Counted from the stretch's first letter, positions 25,387 to 36,095 are shown. The stretch: DNA of 64,000 nt from an uncultured Rhizobiaceae group bacterium (GCA_947501445.1 CANMVS010000002.1:545690-609689), one strand, 5' to 3'. Translations and numbers: made by a program. Notes: generated from the sequence alone by a model not told the origin.

Positions 25387-25719
25387 TCATTGCATCTCGC
25401 GTAGCCAAAGGTTCCACCAATCGGGATCGTTTTCACGAATAACCATCTGACCCTCGCTCGTATCCGTTATCGTCGACAAAATGGAAGAGTTCGACAATCT
25501 CAATCTCTCCAAATCATAGTATCCGCCGTTGAAGCGATACCCGTATGTAGTCTGGTATCGAACTTGGCAGAGACCCAACTTCGCCATTTCAAGGCTTTTT
25601 TACTATCGCGCGGAAAACCGGGAATGAAGCTTCCTGACCGCGAATCTCAAATGTACGGAACATTGCGTCCCAAGCCCTTGCTTCTTCTTTGTGTCGTGAA
25701 ATCAGGATCCTTGCACCTT
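25387..25719 (-). pseudogene. Unrecognised gene remnant(s)
   Basis: Two adjoining open stretches on the minus strand: one (about 25592-25719) ends with R-H-K-E-E-A-R-A-W-D-A-M-F-R-T-F and stops with TGA. The next, in another frame, starts at ATG 25587 and ends ...D-P-D-W-W-N-L-W-L-R-E-M-Q at 25387. They could be pieces of one frameshifted gene whose 5' part is cut by the MITE half at 25720-25754. I do not recognise the family. Apart from this, 25340-25778 holds nothing I can support. Confidence 0.3.
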
Positions 25720-25754
25720 GAGCAAGTCAGGTTTTTACGGATTCGGCAAAACCA
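25720..25754 (+). mobile_element. Left-half remnant of the 99-bp MITE
   Basis: GAGCAAGTCAGG followed by TTTTTACGGATTCGG and CAAAACC matches the left end of the 99-bp element, including most of the left stem. The right half is absent. It ends 25 bp short of the ApbE stop codon. Confidence 0.6.
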
Positions 25755-25778
25755 CTGCAGTGCGCAGCTTGCGCCATT

Positions 25779-26711
25779 TCAAACCCGTATTGTGCGGCCA
25801 TCCTGAGCCAGTGCGATGATGTCCTGACCAGCACTTGCATGCAATTGTGCCTCATTCATCATGACCAAAGCTGTCGACAAACCATCTGCATGGGCAGCCG
25901 ATTTATGAATAACACTTATGCGCTGCCAGGGCGAACGCACCGCCATGCCTGTCAGTGGATTGATAATGTGACTTATCTTGCCATCAAATGTCGTTCCACC
26001 CGGTGCAGACGTTGCGATGGAGCGGTTCGTCAGTGACACATATTCCTTCGGTTTTTGACCACCCGTTTCCGCCAATCCGACCTGCCACGGGTTGCCCGCA
26101 GGATCGTGACCCATGGCGGAAACTTCGCCAATGTTGACAATTGCATTTTCGAGGCCTTCGGCTTGCAGGCGTGATACCACCCGGTCCGTGATAAAGCCCT
26201 GTGCAATGCCATTGAGCGATAGCGCCATACCATGATCCGCAAACCTGATTGCGCTTGCAGTCAATTCAACTTTGGCAAACCCTACGCGTTTATGCACTTC
26301 CCTGATTTGGCTTGGTGGTGGCCGCCCTGCACTTGCGGCATAAAGTGTCCACAGAGGTTGTATGGTTGGATCAAACCGGCCACCAGTGGCTGCATGAATG
26401 CCTCTGGACATGCTTAAAAGTGCAAGCAATTCTGCCGGCGGCGACATCAACAGGCCGTCCCTGTTCAATCGCGAAAGTGCACTGTCGATGCGATAGAGGC
26501 TGAATATGTTTTCCAGCCGCTCAATCTCGGCACGGGCCAGTGAAACAAGTCGCTGGCCCCTTGCCTGCGATACACCATATATCTGCAATCTGGCTTCCGC
26601 ACCCAATGCAACGCCGTGCCACTCCACAGATTTCGTATTGGCCGATGCCGCACCGCATGTAGCAAACAATCCGGCTGAAATTGCAATAAACCTGCGTCTT
26701 GTAATACGCAT
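25779..26711 (-). CDS. nosX: FAD:protein FMN transferase (ApbE family, NosX)
   Basis: 310 residues with a Tat-like or Sec signal (R-R-R-F-I-A-I-S-A-G). ApbE proteins attach FMN through a phosphoester to a Thr in target proteins; in nos clusters the target is the flavin domain of NosR. Family motifs: S-L-N-G-I-A-Q-G-F-I-T-D and a late A-A-H-A-D-G-L-S-T-A-L-V-M. It is last in nosRZDFYLX, with ATG 26711 coupled to the nosL stop as TGATG. An ordinary length and intact motifs suggest function. Confidence 0.92.
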   Translation of the reverse strand: MRITRRRFIAISAGLFATCGAASANTKSVEWHGVALGAEARLQIYGVSQARGQRLVSLARAEIERLENIFSLYRIDSALSRLNRDGLLMSPPAELLALLSMSRGIHAATGGRFDPTIQPLWTLYAASAGRPPPSQIREVHKRVGFAKVELTASAIRFADHGMALSLNGIAQGFITDRVVSRLQAEGLENAIVNIGEVSAMGHDPAGNPWQVGLAETGGQKPKEYVSLTNRSIATSAPGGTTFDGKISHIINPLTGMAVRSPWQRISVIHKSAAHADGLSTALVMMNEAQLHASAGQDIIALAQDGRTIRV

Positions 26712-27250
26712 CACAGCGCCCCTGTGACTGTGTGCTTTTGCAGATCAATCTCGACAGGCCCGAGCACATAGGCATCCGGGATTTCAGACAATTTGACCAC
26801 CTGACCGCCATGTTGCATGGCAAAGCCATTTGCCCCTGCCTCTGTACCGAACGGTATTGTCTCCGGCGCACCCATTCCGCCAATGCGGTTGCTGTTGATT
26901 ACAAAGAACGCCTGCTCGATATCGATCCAGGTGTCATCGCCAGGAAAATCCCATTGCCGGGCCTTTTCCATGTCATTTACATAGATCGCAACCGGCTCCT
27001 GCATCTCCTCAGGCAGACGGGTAAATGCAACCGCATCACGAACCTGACTGAACCAGATCGGGTGCATCAGGTTTTTGAGATGAATCTGGGCTTTTGGCCC
27101 GGTGTGTTCCAGAATATTCATCTGACAATAATGGCCCACCGCTTCTTCCGTCATAGCGACTGGCTGAGGGGCATCCACTTGTGCGCTCTGCTCATTGCAT
27201 CCCATCAGTACGATAGCAGCAAGCAGCGCACCTATGAGGCCAATATTCAT
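26711..27250 (-). CDS. nosL: NosL copper-binding lipoprotein
   Basis: 179 residues. The lipobox V-L-M-G-C places the acylated Cys at 18. NosL is an outer-membrane or periplasmic-face lipoprotein that delivers Cu(I) for assembly of the CuZ centre of NosZ. Y-C-Q-M-N (near 41-45) is the usual conserved C-x-M segment, and further Met and His follow. Translational coupling on both sides (ATGA with nosY, TGATG with nosX) supports one transcript. Confidence 0.92.
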   Translation of the reverse strand: MNIGLIGALLAAIVLMGCNEQSAQVDAPQPVAMTEEAVGHYCQMNILEHTGPKAQIHLKNLMHPIWFSQVRDAVAFTRLPEEMQEPVAIYVNDMEKARQWDFPGDDTWIDIEQAFFVINSNRIGGMGAPETIPFGTEAGANGFAMQHGGQVVKLSEIPDAYVLGPVEIDLQKHTVTGAL

Positions 27251-28077
27251 GGTTGAACTCTCCTCAATATGAGGGTTGATAACCCCAACCCAATCACCAT
27301 CCAGATGAAAGGGCTGACAATGGCGATATGGGGTTGAAATGGCATCGAATTGCCCTGCGCTGCCAAACCGGTTGACAGACCACCGGCATCAATGGCTGCC
27401 ATATTGAAGACGCGAAACGCATCGGCCGGATTAACCAGCAGAAGATAGGGAAACAGGACCTTGGCAAATAAACCATCTGAGCTTGTGATCAACCCGCCAA
27501 GCAGCGCCAGATCATACAGCACAACGGCAAACAACCAGATTGCAACGGCCAGCGCCGCTGCAGTGCCGGTCTGACGCACACTGGCGCTTGCCACATACCC
27601 TATTGCGATGAAGGTCGCGCCCAACGCAATGCTGGTCACAATCAACCGGCCAAGATCAATGATGCCGTCGAGGCCAACATTATGCCCGAGAAAATATCCG
27701 ACCGCGCCAGCCACACCGTACCCAAAAATGACAGCCAGGGCCAAAACACACCCGTGGCCGATGAATTTCCCGATCAACACCTGCCCTCTCGAAACAGGGC
27801 TGGCGAGTGTCAACTGGAGCGTGCCACGATCAATCTCTCCGGCTATTGCATCAAATGACAGCAACAGCGCAATCAACGGCACCAGATAGACAGACAGCGT
27901 TGCCAGACTGGCAACCACGACAGTCAGCCCATCCGCGCGCGTGGCTCCGCCAGGTCCACTGCCCAACAGTACAAGCAGGAGCGCAAAGACGAAGAGAATG
28001 ACCGAAGCGAGCATGACCCAGCGGTTGCGAATTCCAATCCGTATTTCTGTTTGCGCAATGGCAAGAACAGCACTCAT
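27247..28077 (-). CDS. nosY: NosY, membrane permease of the nos ABC exporter
   Basis: 276 residues with about six membrane segments and an N-terminal A-Q-T-E-I-R-I-G-I-R-N-R-W typical of NosY/ABC-2 permeases. With NosF and NosD it forms a complex required for copper-site maturation of NosZ. Both ends overlap neighbouring genes (ATGA). Confidence 0.93.
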   Translation of the reverse strand: MSAVLAIAQTEIRIGIRNRWVMLASVILFVFALLLVLLGSGPGGATRADGLTVVVASLATLSVYLVPLIALLLSFDAIAGEIDRGTLQLTLASPVSRGQVLIGKFIGHGCVLALAVIFGYGVAGAVGYFLGHNVGLDGIIDLGRLIVTSIALGATFIAIGYVASASVRQTGTAAALAVAIWLFAVVLYDLALLGGLITSSDGLFAKVLFPYLLLVNPADAFRVFNMAAIDAGGLSTGLAAQGNSMPFQPHIAIVSPFIWMVIGLGLSTLILRRVQP

Positions 28078-28985
28078 TTGGCATCTCCCGCATGGTCATG
28101 ATGGTTGGAGAAATGGCGATAAATTTCGTCAAGGCTTGGGGGTGAGACCTCCACATCATTCACCGCAGCACCCAACTTCGAGATGGCGGCAAGCTGGGCC
28201 ATCTTGTGTGGTTGTCTACATTCCAGCTCGACCGAAACACCATTAATGCGGCTTCCACCCAATTGGCGATGTACACGATCCACATTTGCCTGCGTGGATC
28301 GTACAGATATTCGAATGGGCAGGTTTGCCGAAGCCTGAAGGTCACTCAGTGGTGCATTCGCCACCAATACACCCTTGCGTAAAATTGCAACACGATCAGT
28401 CCTGGCTTCCAGCTCACTCAAGCCATGTGAAGAAAGAAGAACGGCGGTTCCCCTGCCCGCAAACTCCGACACCAGTTGATAAAATTTCTGGCGCGAGATT
28501 GGATCGAGACCGGACGTCGGCTCATCCAGCAGAAGCAATTTGGGATCGCCAATCAATGCCTGCGCCAATCCCAGTCGTTGGCGCATCCCCTTGGAATAAC
28601 CACCGCAGCGACGATCTGCAGCATCGACAAGATCCACTTTTTCCAGCGCGGACAGCACATCACTGTGTCTCGCCCCCTTGAGTTTTGCATAATAGGAAAC
28701 GACCTCACGGCCTGTCAGCATCTTGGGAAAGGCCACGCTTTCGGGAAGATAGGAGACAGACCGGCGGGCCTGTTTGCTGCCGGGTTTTGAACCCGCAATG
28801 CTGATTGAACCACCATCCGGCTTCAGGAATCCCAATACAATTCGAAACAGGGTTGTTTTGCCTGCACCATTGTGGCCGAGCAGCGCAACACGCTCACCCG
28901 GTGCCACATTCAGGGACACGGCATTGAGCGCTTCGACTTTACGAAAGTGTTTCGAAACGGCATGTGTTTGCAGAACGGAATTCAT
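28074..28985 (-). CDS. nosF: NosF, ATPase of the nos ABC exporter
   Basis: 303 residues. Walker A G-H-N-G-A-G-K-T-T-L near 37, ABC signature Y-S-K-G-M-R-Q-R-L, Walker B L-L-L-L-D-E-P-T-S-G-L-D-P, and a switch His in L-L-S-S-H-G-L-S-E. It energises NosY/NosD during NosZ maturation. The C-terminal about 80 residues form the usual NosF regulatory region. Start and stop overlap nosD and nosY. Confidence 0.95.
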   Translation of the reverse strand: MNSVLQTHAVSKHFRKVEALNAVSLNVAPGERVALLGHNGAGKTTLFRIVLGFLKPDGGSISIAGSKPGSKQARRSVSYLPESVAFPKMLTGREVVSYYAKLKGARHSDVLSALEKVDLVDAADRRCGGYSKGMRQRLGLAQALIGDPKLLLLDEPTSGLDPISRQKFYQLVSEFAGRGTAVLLSSHGLSELEARTDRVAILRKGVLVANAPLSDLQASANLPIRISVRSTQANVDRVHRQLGGSRINGVSVELECRQPHKMAQLAAISKLGAAVNDVEVSPPSLDEIYRHFSNHHDHAGDAK

Positions 28986-30250
28986 CGAATGTGTACCTCC
29001 AGCTCAATGTTGGACTCAGACTGCACGACGGGCGTCATGCGGGGCCGGTCGTCCATAACGCCGCCCGGCAGCAAGGCCGGAAACTCCCTTTGTGCCCATT
29101 TGATCAACTGAACAGCAGGGCTGCCAAGAAGCATCCTGGCTGACGGCTGCGTCCACAAAATATGATCCATGGTGTCATTCGGCCGGAACGCCTGATCTGC
29201 AATACCATCACCATTCACATCATAGGCGCTGTGATCGCTCCAGTAATTGCCGGACCAGACATGATTTTTCGATCCGACAAATTTCACCTGGGTACGGTTG
29301 CCGATGAATGCATTTCCGACGATTTCATTGCGTTCCGAACCGGCGGTAAAATGAATGCCGATGGGACAACCCTCAAAGTGGTTGTTGCGCATGATGTTCT
29401 TGTTCGCATTGTACATAAAGAGGCATTTCTTGCCGCCGTTTTTAACGACATTACCCTCCAGAATGGCATCATTGGCATAGTTGAGCATAATGCCATGATC
29501 TCGGTCGCCAATGGACGTATTGCCGGTAATTCTGACCCTGCTGGTGAACATGATCGCATAGCCCAGATGGTTACCGATCGACACATTGCCGGAAACCTCA
29601 CTGTCATCGGCATACATGTAGTGAACGGCAAATCGCAAGTCCTCAAAACGGTTGTTTCGGAACCTGTTTTCACGGCTGGAATTGACAAAAATGCCATCGC
29701 GTCCGAACCGGACCGTGTTATTGTCCACGCGCGCGCCCGGGGCATTCCATACATAAACACCATTGCCGCGCCGGTTCATCAGACGATCCTGTCTGCCAAT
29801 AATCGTGTTTCCTTCGACCACAGCATCTTTTGCACCGTGAATATCAACGCCGTACAGATTGCCTTCCAGCAGGTTGTTTCGAACAACCGCATTTGTTGCT
29901 TTTTTTGTGAGTTGAACCCCACTGTCAATTGTCTGATGGTCAGAGCCGGATCCTGTAAGCTTGAGACCGGATACGGTCACATGGGGCGCGTCCACACGAA
30001 GTACCGATCCGATCTCATCGCCGATGACGTGGGCCTGCCCATCACCCTCGATGGAAATGGATTTTGTCAGCGTAATCCCACCGCCATAGACGCCTGGACG
30101 GAGCAAAAGACGGTCTCCATCCCTGGCGTTTTCAATGGCCCGCACAAGCGTTTGCGCACCTGGCTCCACAGTGACATCAGCTGCAAGCGCCGATGCACAA
30201 AGCAAGGTAAAGACAAAGGCATTGCCGATTGTGCGGACCATGTTTTTCAT
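28982..30250 (-). CDS. nosD: NosD, periplasmic beta-helix maturation protein
   Basis: 422 residues with a signal peptide (A-F-V-F-T-L-L-C-A-S-A-L-A-A) and a right-handed beta-helix of many N-x-F/N-x-V rungs (for example V-V-E-G-N-T-I-I-G, I-T-G-N-T-S-I-G-D). NosD receives copper from NosL and works with NosFY to build CuZ in NosZ. It starts 11 bp after nosZ and overlaps nosF. Confidence 0.94.
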   Translation of the reverse strand: MKNMVRTIGNAFVFTLLCASALAADVTVEPGAQTLVRAIENARDGDRLLLRPGVYGGGITLTKSISIEGDGQAHVIGDEIGSVLRVDAPHVTVSGLKLTGSGSDHQTIDSGVQLTKKATNAVVRNNLLEGNLYGVDIHGAKDAVVEGNTIIGRQDRLMNRRGNGVYVWNAPGARVDNNTVRFGRDGIFVNSSRENRFRNNRFEDLRFAVHYMYADDSEVSGNVSIGNHLGYAIMFTSRVRITGNTSIGDRDHGIMLNYANDAILEGNVVKNGGKKCLFMYNANKNIMRNNHFEGCPIGIHFTAGSERNEIVGNAFIGNRTQVKFVGSKNHVWSGNYWSDHSAYDVNGDGIADQAFRPNDTMDHILWTQPSARMLLGSPAVQLIKWAQREFPALLPGGVMDDRPRMTPVVQSESNIELEVHIR

Positions 30251-30261
30251 GTCATCGCACC

Positions 30262-32181
30262 TCAGGCCGCGCGCGGTTCAACAAACATGCGGCCGCGCAT
30301 TTCCATGTGCAGCGCATGACAGAACCATTGGCAATAGTACCAGTGAACACCGGGGCGATCTGCCGTGAAGGTGACGGATGCCGTCGCCTGTGGTGCAACC
30401 TCCATGGCAATGCCGTGGTTTGAAAGGCAAAAGCCGTGCGTTACATCGTCCACATCATCCAGATTGGTCACATAGACAGTGACTTCATCACCCTGTTTGA
30501 CCGTGAACGTATCGAGACCGAACACAGGCGCGACCGATGTCATATAGACGCGCACCTTGTTGCCGTCGCGGATAACAATGTCTTCATCTTCAATGTCAAC
30601 GCCATCAGCTTTGGCCTGTGCTATCGCATCAGCAAACATGGGATCATCACGTGACCAGACATCAACCGGGTTCACGATATCCGAACGTACGATGATGGAA
30701 TCGTGAGGCTCTGCAAATGTCGGGCCATCATGAACCACCTTCATGTCGTCAGATGAAATGTCGATGAGCTGCTCATTCTCCGGTTTGAGCGGGCCGACAT
30801 TGATGAACCGGTCTTTTGAGAACTTGTTCATCGAAATGAGCCACTGACCATCGGCCTCGGCCGTCTCCCCCATTGATGTGGAATTGTGGCCTGGTTGATA
30901 GTGCACATCGACCTTGGAAATGATCGGGTCAACGTCTTCGCCATTAAAAGCGGCAATCGCCTTGTCGATGTCCCATTTCACAATCTGACTGTCCAGGAAC
31001 AGCGTGGTAAAGCAGTTGCCCTTGCCGTCAAACGCCGTGTGTAGTGGCCCAAGCCCCAGTTCCGGCTCGGCCACGATACATGAGCGTGGATCAGCATCTT
31101 CTGCAAACAGCGCATCAACCTTGGTCACGTCAATGACAGAAACTGTCGGAGACAATTTGCCGTTGATCATGATGTGCTTTTTGTCCGGCGCGGTATTGAC
31201 GCCATGCGGACTGTTTGGGATCGGAATGTAGCGGGTGTATTTTTTGTTGGACCCCTTGCGTCCGTCGATCACCGGCACGCCATTCAACATTTGCACGTCA
31301 CCAGCCGCCACACCTTCCTCAATGGCTTTGATGTTGAACACAACAACATGGTCAAGCTCATTTTCGGTCATCCCGGCCAGATCCATGCCCATTTCCGAGT
31401 TGTAGGATGTCGAAAATGCGTATTTGCCCTGATAGTCGCAATCGGTGTTATCCAGATTACCCGACACCATGACCTGCCAGGACACTTCCATTTCATCGCC
31501 ATCAATGGCAGTGAAAATGTTTGTGTACTGACTTGGATCATCCAGAATGGTGCCATCATTGACCAGCGGTGCTTCGTGCTCTCCATTGGCGAAAACATAG
31601 CCGGTGCGCGGATATTTCTGCGGGCGCATGCCGTGGATGTCGTGTGCGTTTGGCACCTCGATGATCTTGTCACATTTCATGACATCGCAGCGCACCCGTG
31701 CAACCCGGGTATTGGCCTTGTCATTCATGAACAGATAGCGCCCGTCATACGTGCCGTCGGTAAACGACATATGCGGATGGTGAAGGTCACCATTGTCATA
31801 GGTCTTCATGCCGCGAGCGGCCAGAAATTCCCTGGTCTCCGGCAGCAGGTTTTCGGTCAGTATCTTGAGACTTTCGTTTGTTTGCCCCCAACCGGTTGCA
31901 GAACAGCGGTTGAAAACCGGCACGCGCATGAGTTCGCGCATGGATGGAAAGCCCAGGATGCGTAATTCGCCCGTTTGGCCCGATGACCAGAAGCCATAAT
32001 AGGGATCCAGTTCACCAGGCTCGAGATTGAGCTTTGGTGAGGCAGCTCTTGCGGTCGTTACCGCGCTGCCGCTTAGCAGGTCTGAACCCAAACCGGTCCC
32101 GGCAACAAATGCGCCTGCTGCAGTTGCGGTCATCAGGCTTCGCCTTGATAGACCTTTCCTCTTGGTTTCTTCAGCTGACAT
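30262..32181 (-). CDS. nosZ: Nitrous oxide reductase, clade I (Tat-exported)
   Basis: 639 residues. A twin-arginine signal (S-R-R-S-L-M-T near 13) marks the clade I enzyme, which reduces N2O to N2 in the periplasm. The N-terminal seven-bladed propeller carries the CuZ His ligands (for example D-L-H-H-P-H-M-S near 125). The C-terminal cupredoxin carries the CuA site [14 protein letters not shown]. Electrons probably come from a cytochrome c or cupredoxin. It is second in the operon, 35 bp after nosR. No nir or nor genes occur in the window, so this may be a stand-alone N2O sink or part of a split denitrification pathway. Confidence 0.97.
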   Translation of the reverse strand: MSAEETKRKGLSRRSLMTATAAGAFVAGTGLGSDLLSGSAVTTARAASPKLNLEPGELDPYYGFWSSGQTGELRILGFPSMRELMRVPVFNRCSATGWGQTNESLKILTENLLPETREFLAARGMKTYDNGDLHHPHMSFTDGTYDGRYLFMNDKANTRVARVRCDVMKCDKIIEVPNAHDIHGMRPQKYPRTGYVFANGEHEAPLVNDGTILDDPSQYTNIFTAIDGDEMEVSWQVMVSGNLDNTDCDYQGKYAFSTSYNSEMGMDLAGMTENELDHVVVFNIKAIEEGVAAGDVQMLNGVPVIDGRKGSNKKYTRYIPIPNSPHGVNTAPDKKHIMINGKLSPTVSVIDVTKVDALFAEDADPRSCIVAEPELGLGPLHTAFDGKGNCFTTLFLDSQIVKWDIDKAIAAFNGEDVDPIISKVDVHYQPGHNSTSMGETAEADGQWLISMNKFSKDRFINVGPLKPENEQLIDISSDDMKVVHDGPTFAEPHDSIIVRSDIVNPVDVWSRDDPMFADAIAQAKADGVDIEDEDIVIRDGNKVRVYMTSVAPVFGLDTFTVKQGDEVTVYVTNLDDVDDVTHGFCLSNHGIAMEVAPQATASVTFTADRPGVHWYYCQWFCHALHMEMRGRMFVEPRAA

Positions 32182-32216
32182 GGCGCTTACTCCTTTCGCG
32201 TTGTTGAAAGCGTCAA

Positions 32217-34451
32217 TTACTCCGCCAACACTGAAGCCGTTCCTGCGGCTTCGTCGGTCGGTAGAATTGGTTTGATACGGTTGCGGTCTTCAAATCGCTT
32301 GCGCTTGGCAACTTTCTTTATGCAGACCGGACATTTTGAATTGCTTTGGTAAAGCACCTGACAGTGCAGACACTGCAGGCATTCATTCGGATTGATATTG
32401 CCCTCCGGATGAATTGCCTGAACGAAACATTCCTTCGCGCAGCGCTGGCATGGATCACCGCATTCCTTGTAGCGTTTGAGCCAATCAAACATCCGCATTC
32501 GCGCGGGAATGGCGAGTGCCGCACCGAGCGGGCACATATAGCGGCAGTAAAAGCGTTCGATGAAGAGGCCAGCACCCAACAGTAATCCGACGAACAGGAG
32601 GTAAGGCCAGGTGCGGTCAAATTTGAGAATAATCGCCGTTTTGAAAGGCTCAACCTCAGCCAGTTGCTCGGCAAGTTCCAGCGAGTAAAGCGAGGTTCCG
32701 AACAGACCCAGGAAGATCATGTATTTCAGTGGCCAAAGCCGCTCATGCACACCCCATGGCACAGTTATCTGTGGGATCCTGCATAGTCGGGCGATCTTGT
32801 TTGTCAGCTCCTGCAGCGCACCAAATGGACACAGCCAGCCACAAAAAACCCCTCTTCCCCAAAACAGCAAGGATGCTGCAACCGAGAACCAGAGGATAAA
32901 TACCAGCGGATCCATCAGGAATGCTGACCATGAAAAATCGGTTGTTATGGCTGAAAAGAACGCCAGGACATTGACGACGGACAGTTGCGCATTTGCATAC
33001 CAGCCAAGGCCGAACAAAGTGAAACACAAAAAGCCGATGCGAAACCAATAGACAAACCGCTCGCTGCGGGTGAACTGCATCTGAAAAAAGAATACACCGG
33101 TGAGCAAAATGAGTGCGACGGCAAGAACCGCTGCTTCAACCTTCTTCTGCTCCCAGATGCGTTTCCACAGATGGCTCAACTCATCCGGATTGGATGCAGC
33201 AATATCACCAGATAGCTGCATAGAAACATCATTTGCAGGTGTCGCACTGGCAATCGTCTCAAAATAGCGATCCGGCGTTTTATAACCAAGATCGAATGTA
33301 ATGAACGTTTTCTCAATTGCCCCCACCGCCCGTTGAACCAGTAGCTGTAACCGAAACGGTTCAGATGGCTTGAATTCCATATCAGCCGGAATTTTGAAAA
33401 GATCCAATTCGGCAAAGGATGGTGCATCGCCGGGTGCCAGGCGTCCCAGACGCCGGTGTTGCTTGTCAAAAAAGCGCACGGCAGTATCGCCCTGGATAAT
33501 CTGAATACGGTCAAAAATACCGCCGCGCACGTAGCCAGACCCCTTGAAGGAGTATTGGCCACGGCCAAGCACAAGAATGGCCTGCTCACCATCATCCAAC
33601 CATTCAACGAGATTGGCATATTCGTCGGCACCGAGGAGTGTGCGACCGATTTCAGGTGCACTGACCAGCGCCAGATGCAATTCAATGAATGTATCTTCGG
33701 GGTTCCCCCGTTCAGGACGTTTGATGGCCCGTGCGTCGCCGCTGTCGATAAAAGCCTGGTTGATCTGCCCAATATCAAGAAGAAGTGCGCGAACAGAGCC
33801 ATCGCCTGTCAGTGTTTGCCAATCGGAGATCGGCACATCGGCCCCCGACGGCATTAACAGTTTTTTCTGCGGTCCGCTCTCGGCAAGCTCAGCCGTCAAT
33901 CCACCCAGACCAAGCTGGCGGGCAACTTTCAGACCGGCGCGGACAATTGAGTCATCAATCACAATGATCGTCACGGTGGCACCTGATATAATATCAAGCT
34001 TGTGCGCAGACCCGCCCGATTCCGCCTCAGCGATCAGATCAAGCCCGGCATATTTTTCGGTAACGGCCCGTATTTTTGATTCAGGAATGCCGATCAGCAC
34101 AATGGGTTCGGAGTGTTTGACCAGCTTGACGCCCGTCACTTTGGCGTTGGCATCCACCGCCATCAGAACGTGAATTGGTTTGCCGGAGTATCCGGTGGTC
34201 GTCACAAAGTCTGATGTCAAAAAGACATAGCCAACGGTTTGGCCATGCTTCAATGCAGGGACAACAGCGATATCGCTACGGATTTCACCAAAGCTATCTG
34301 CCCCGGGCACCAGTTCCGAGACGTCTACCTTGTCTAAAAATTTTGCCACAAGCGGCTCACTGTGGCCGGCACGCACGCCAGCCAACATACAAGTCAGTGC
34401 GACAAGTAATGCTGTGAGCAGGATGCGACCGTATTCCCGATCTAATCGCAT
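32217..34451 (-). CDS. nosR: NosR, membrane flavo-iron-sulfur protein for N2O reduction
   Basis: 744 residues. After a signal/anchor comes a periplasmic flavin domain with the ApbE target motif S-G-A-T-V-T (Thr near 159). Membrane segments follow, with cysteine motifs C-G-W-L-C-P and C-R-Y-M-C-P. The C-terminal ferredoxin part has two cysteine clusters (C-Q-R-C-A-K-E-C and C-L-Q-C-L-H-C). It is needed for nosZ expression and for electron supply to NosZ. It is first in the operon, with a hybrid NnrR/FNR-type box centred about 64 bp before its start. Confidence 0.95.
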   Translation of the reverse strand: MRLDREYGRILLTALLVALTCMLAGVRAGHSEPLVAKFLDKVDVSELVPGADSFGEIRSDIAVVPALKHGQTVGYVFLTSDFVTTTGYSGKPIHVLMAVDANAKVTGVKLVKHSEPIVLIGIPESKIRAVTEKYAGLDLIAEAESGGSAHKLDIISGATVTIIVIDDSIVRAGLKVARQLGLGGLTAELAESGPQKKLLMPSGADVPISDWQTLTGDGSVRALLLDIGQINQAFIDSGDARAIKRPERGNPEDTFIELHLALVSAPEIGRTLLGADEYANLVEWLDDGEQAILVLGRGQYSFKGSGYVRGGIFDRIQIIQGDTAVRFFDKQHRRLGRLAPGDAPSFAELDLFKIPADMEFKPSEPFRLQLLVQRAVGAIEKTFITFDLGYKTPDRYFETIASATPANDVSMQLSGDIAASNPDELSHLWKRIWEQKKVEAAVLAVALILLTGVFFFQMQFTRSERFVYWFRIGFLCFTLFGLGWYANAQLSVVNVLAFFSAITTDFSWSAFLMDPLVFILWFSVAASLLFWGRGVFCGWLCPFGALQELTNKIARLCRIPQITVPWGVHERLWPLKYMIFLGLFGTSLYSLELAEQLAEVEPFKTAIILKFDRTWPYLLFVGLLLGAGLFIERFYCRYMCPLGAALAIPARMRMFDWLKRYKECGDPCQRCAKECFVQAIHPEGNINPNECLQCLHCQVLYQSNSKCPVCIKKVAKRKRFEDRNRIKPILPTDEAAGTASVLAE

Positions 34452-34508
34452 ATCGACCCAGTTTCTTTCAAATTCGGGTCGAACTTAAACCTTCTTCAAT
34501 TCCACACT

Positions 34509-34522
34509 TTGCGCTACATCAA
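34509..34522 (-). promoter_or_regulatory. Dnr/NnrR-type box upstream of nosR
   Basis: On the minus strand the site reads TTGATGTAGCGCAA: one half is FNR-like (TTGAT) and the other NnrR-like (CGCAA). Its centre is about 64 bp before the nosR start. If the activator sits at -41.5, transcription starts about 23 bp before the ATG. TTTAAG downstream is a possible -10. The Crp/Fnr regulator at 36322-37017 is the obvious candidate. Confidence 0.7.
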
Positions 34523-34666
34523 ACAATTAAGGGGTTTTGCGTATTGCCGAATTTATTATTTAAGCTATTGAATTTGTTTCAAAATATAAACCTTTCGACA
34601 CGCTGAACCAGACCATACTCCAGTCAATCGGATGATAAACCGTTGTTTTGCACAGACGTGCTGCAG

Positions 34667-35854
34667 CTAAGATGCGTGGCGTTGCGCCAAAAGCAATGCA
34701 GGTGCAAAAACGATGCCGAAACCTATAAATGCAGCTGACCAGCCAAAAGCTGCAATATGGATCAGCGTGTCGTATGGGCCGATCTGCAGTCCGGCCAGAA
34801 TACGCGCAACAGCGCTCATGATAACGGCGGCAAACATGAGTTTGACCGGTGTGGTCGCCTTCAGGGCACGACCAGTGTGACCAAGCGATGCGCGGGCCAT
34901 AATCGCAAGCGTCATTGATCCGATCGCCCCAACGCCAAGTGCATGGATGCCCGCCAGTTGTGCCACATCATCGGGCCAGAACACGGATGCGGCGATCAAT
35001 CCAAACCCCACGGGCACAAACAAATAGGCGATGTGCATGATACTGACCAGAAAATCGCCAAACGTGCGGTCACCGGCCCAGCGGGCCAGGCGGACAAATT
35101 GTAAAACCGCAGCGATCAGCATGAACCAGCCCGTGACCAATCCAAAGGGCACCACAATCCACACGACCAGTGCCAAAAGCGATATCACAATTGTGGCGAT
35201 GTCATAGCGTGAAGATGGTGCCGGCAGCCGTCCGGGATTGTGGCGAGCAAGCCAGTTTCGGGTAAAACTCGGGACGACACGTCCGCCGATGATCATGATG
35301 AGCAGGATAATGGCGCTTGCACCGGCCCGGCGACTGTAATCGCTCGTTCCATCAAAATGCACTTCCAGATGAAACCCTATATTGGCCAGCACAATGACGG
35401 ACAACGGCATTAGAACCTTGAGATTGCGCCAGTTTTTTCCAGCAATTATCTCATTGGCGATAACCGCTGCCACCAGCGCGGTGAAGCTGACGTCAATGAA
35501 CAACACGTAAAGCCAGTCAATACCGGCTGAAAAGCTGACGGTAATTCTTCCCAACATCCAGACAATGAAAAGCAGCAACAACGGCATGCCCCTCACGGGC
35601 AGTCGACCGGTCCAATTGGGCACGGCGGTAAAAAGAAACCCGGTAACAATGGCCGGAAGGAACCCGAAAAAAAGCTCGTGTACATGCCAATCAAGGGGCG
35701 AAAATGCACTGGCCAGATCCAGTTCACCTTGAAACTGCGGCAGCCAGAGCAATATCGACAGACCGGCGTAAAGTGCGCCAAAGAGAAAAAACGGCCTGAA
35801 ACCGCCGCTGAGAAACGCCAACCCTTTGTAATCGCGTCTGGATACCGCTGACAT
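34667..35854 (-). CDS. nnrS: NnrS family heme-copper membrane protein
   Basis: 395 residues with about 12 membrane segments. Conserved W-H-V-H-E-L-F-F-G-F and late H-A-L-G-V-G-A, with His residues able to bind heme and copper, are typical of NnrS, which protects cells from NO-derived iron-complex stress. ATG 35854 has GGAG 8 bases upstream. It is read in the same direction as nosR. An NnrR-type box at 36036-36049 lies in its upstream gap, shared with the DUF1858 gene. Confidence 0.9.
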   Translation of the reverse strand: MSAVSRRDYKGLAFLSGGFRPFFLFGALYAGLSILLWLPQFQGELDLASAFSPLDWHVHELFFGFLPAIVTGFLFTAVPNWTGRLPVRGMPLLLLFIVWMLGRITVSFSAGIDWLYVLFIDVSFTALVAAVIANEIIAGKNWRNLKVLMPLSVIVLANIGFHLEVHFDGTSDYSRRAGASAIILLIMIIGGRVVPSFTRNWLARHNPGRLPAPSSRYDIATIVISLLALVVWIVVPFGLVTGWFMLIAAVLQFVRLARWAGDRTFGDFLVSIMHIAYLFVPVGFGLIAASVFWPDDVAQLAGIHALGVGAIGSMTLAIMARASLGHTGRALKATTPVKLMFAAVIMSAVARILAGLQIGPYDTLIHIAAFGWSAAFIGFGIVFAPALLLAQRHAS

Positions 35855-36035
35855 CAATGTAACTCCTGCATCCGCAACAGGTTATGCGCGGCTTTGTCGG
35901 TCTTTTGGCTGATAATCCTCCAAAAACGATACCCGTGCTTTGCGATAGAACAAAGAGCATTCAAAATACGCTGGCAATTGAACGTTGACCGCACAGGTAT
36001 TGACGAAAAATGCCACCAATGCGCGAAGTTGTAGT

Positions 36036-36049
36036 TTGCGAATGCGCAA
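36036..36049. promoter_or_regulatory. Perfect NnrR box between nnrS and the DUF1858 gene
   Basis: TTGCG-AATG-CGCAA matches the alphaproteobacterial NnrR consensus exactly. Its centre is 53 bp upstream of the DUF1858 start, giving a -41.5 spacing with a start point about 12 bp before that ATG. It is about 188 bp from nnrS, where it could also act through a more distant class I arrangement. Confidence 0.75.
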
Positions 36050-36095
36050 AGATAATTGGTAGGGGCCGTGTAAGGTCACACGGCTGGAGTGATTT

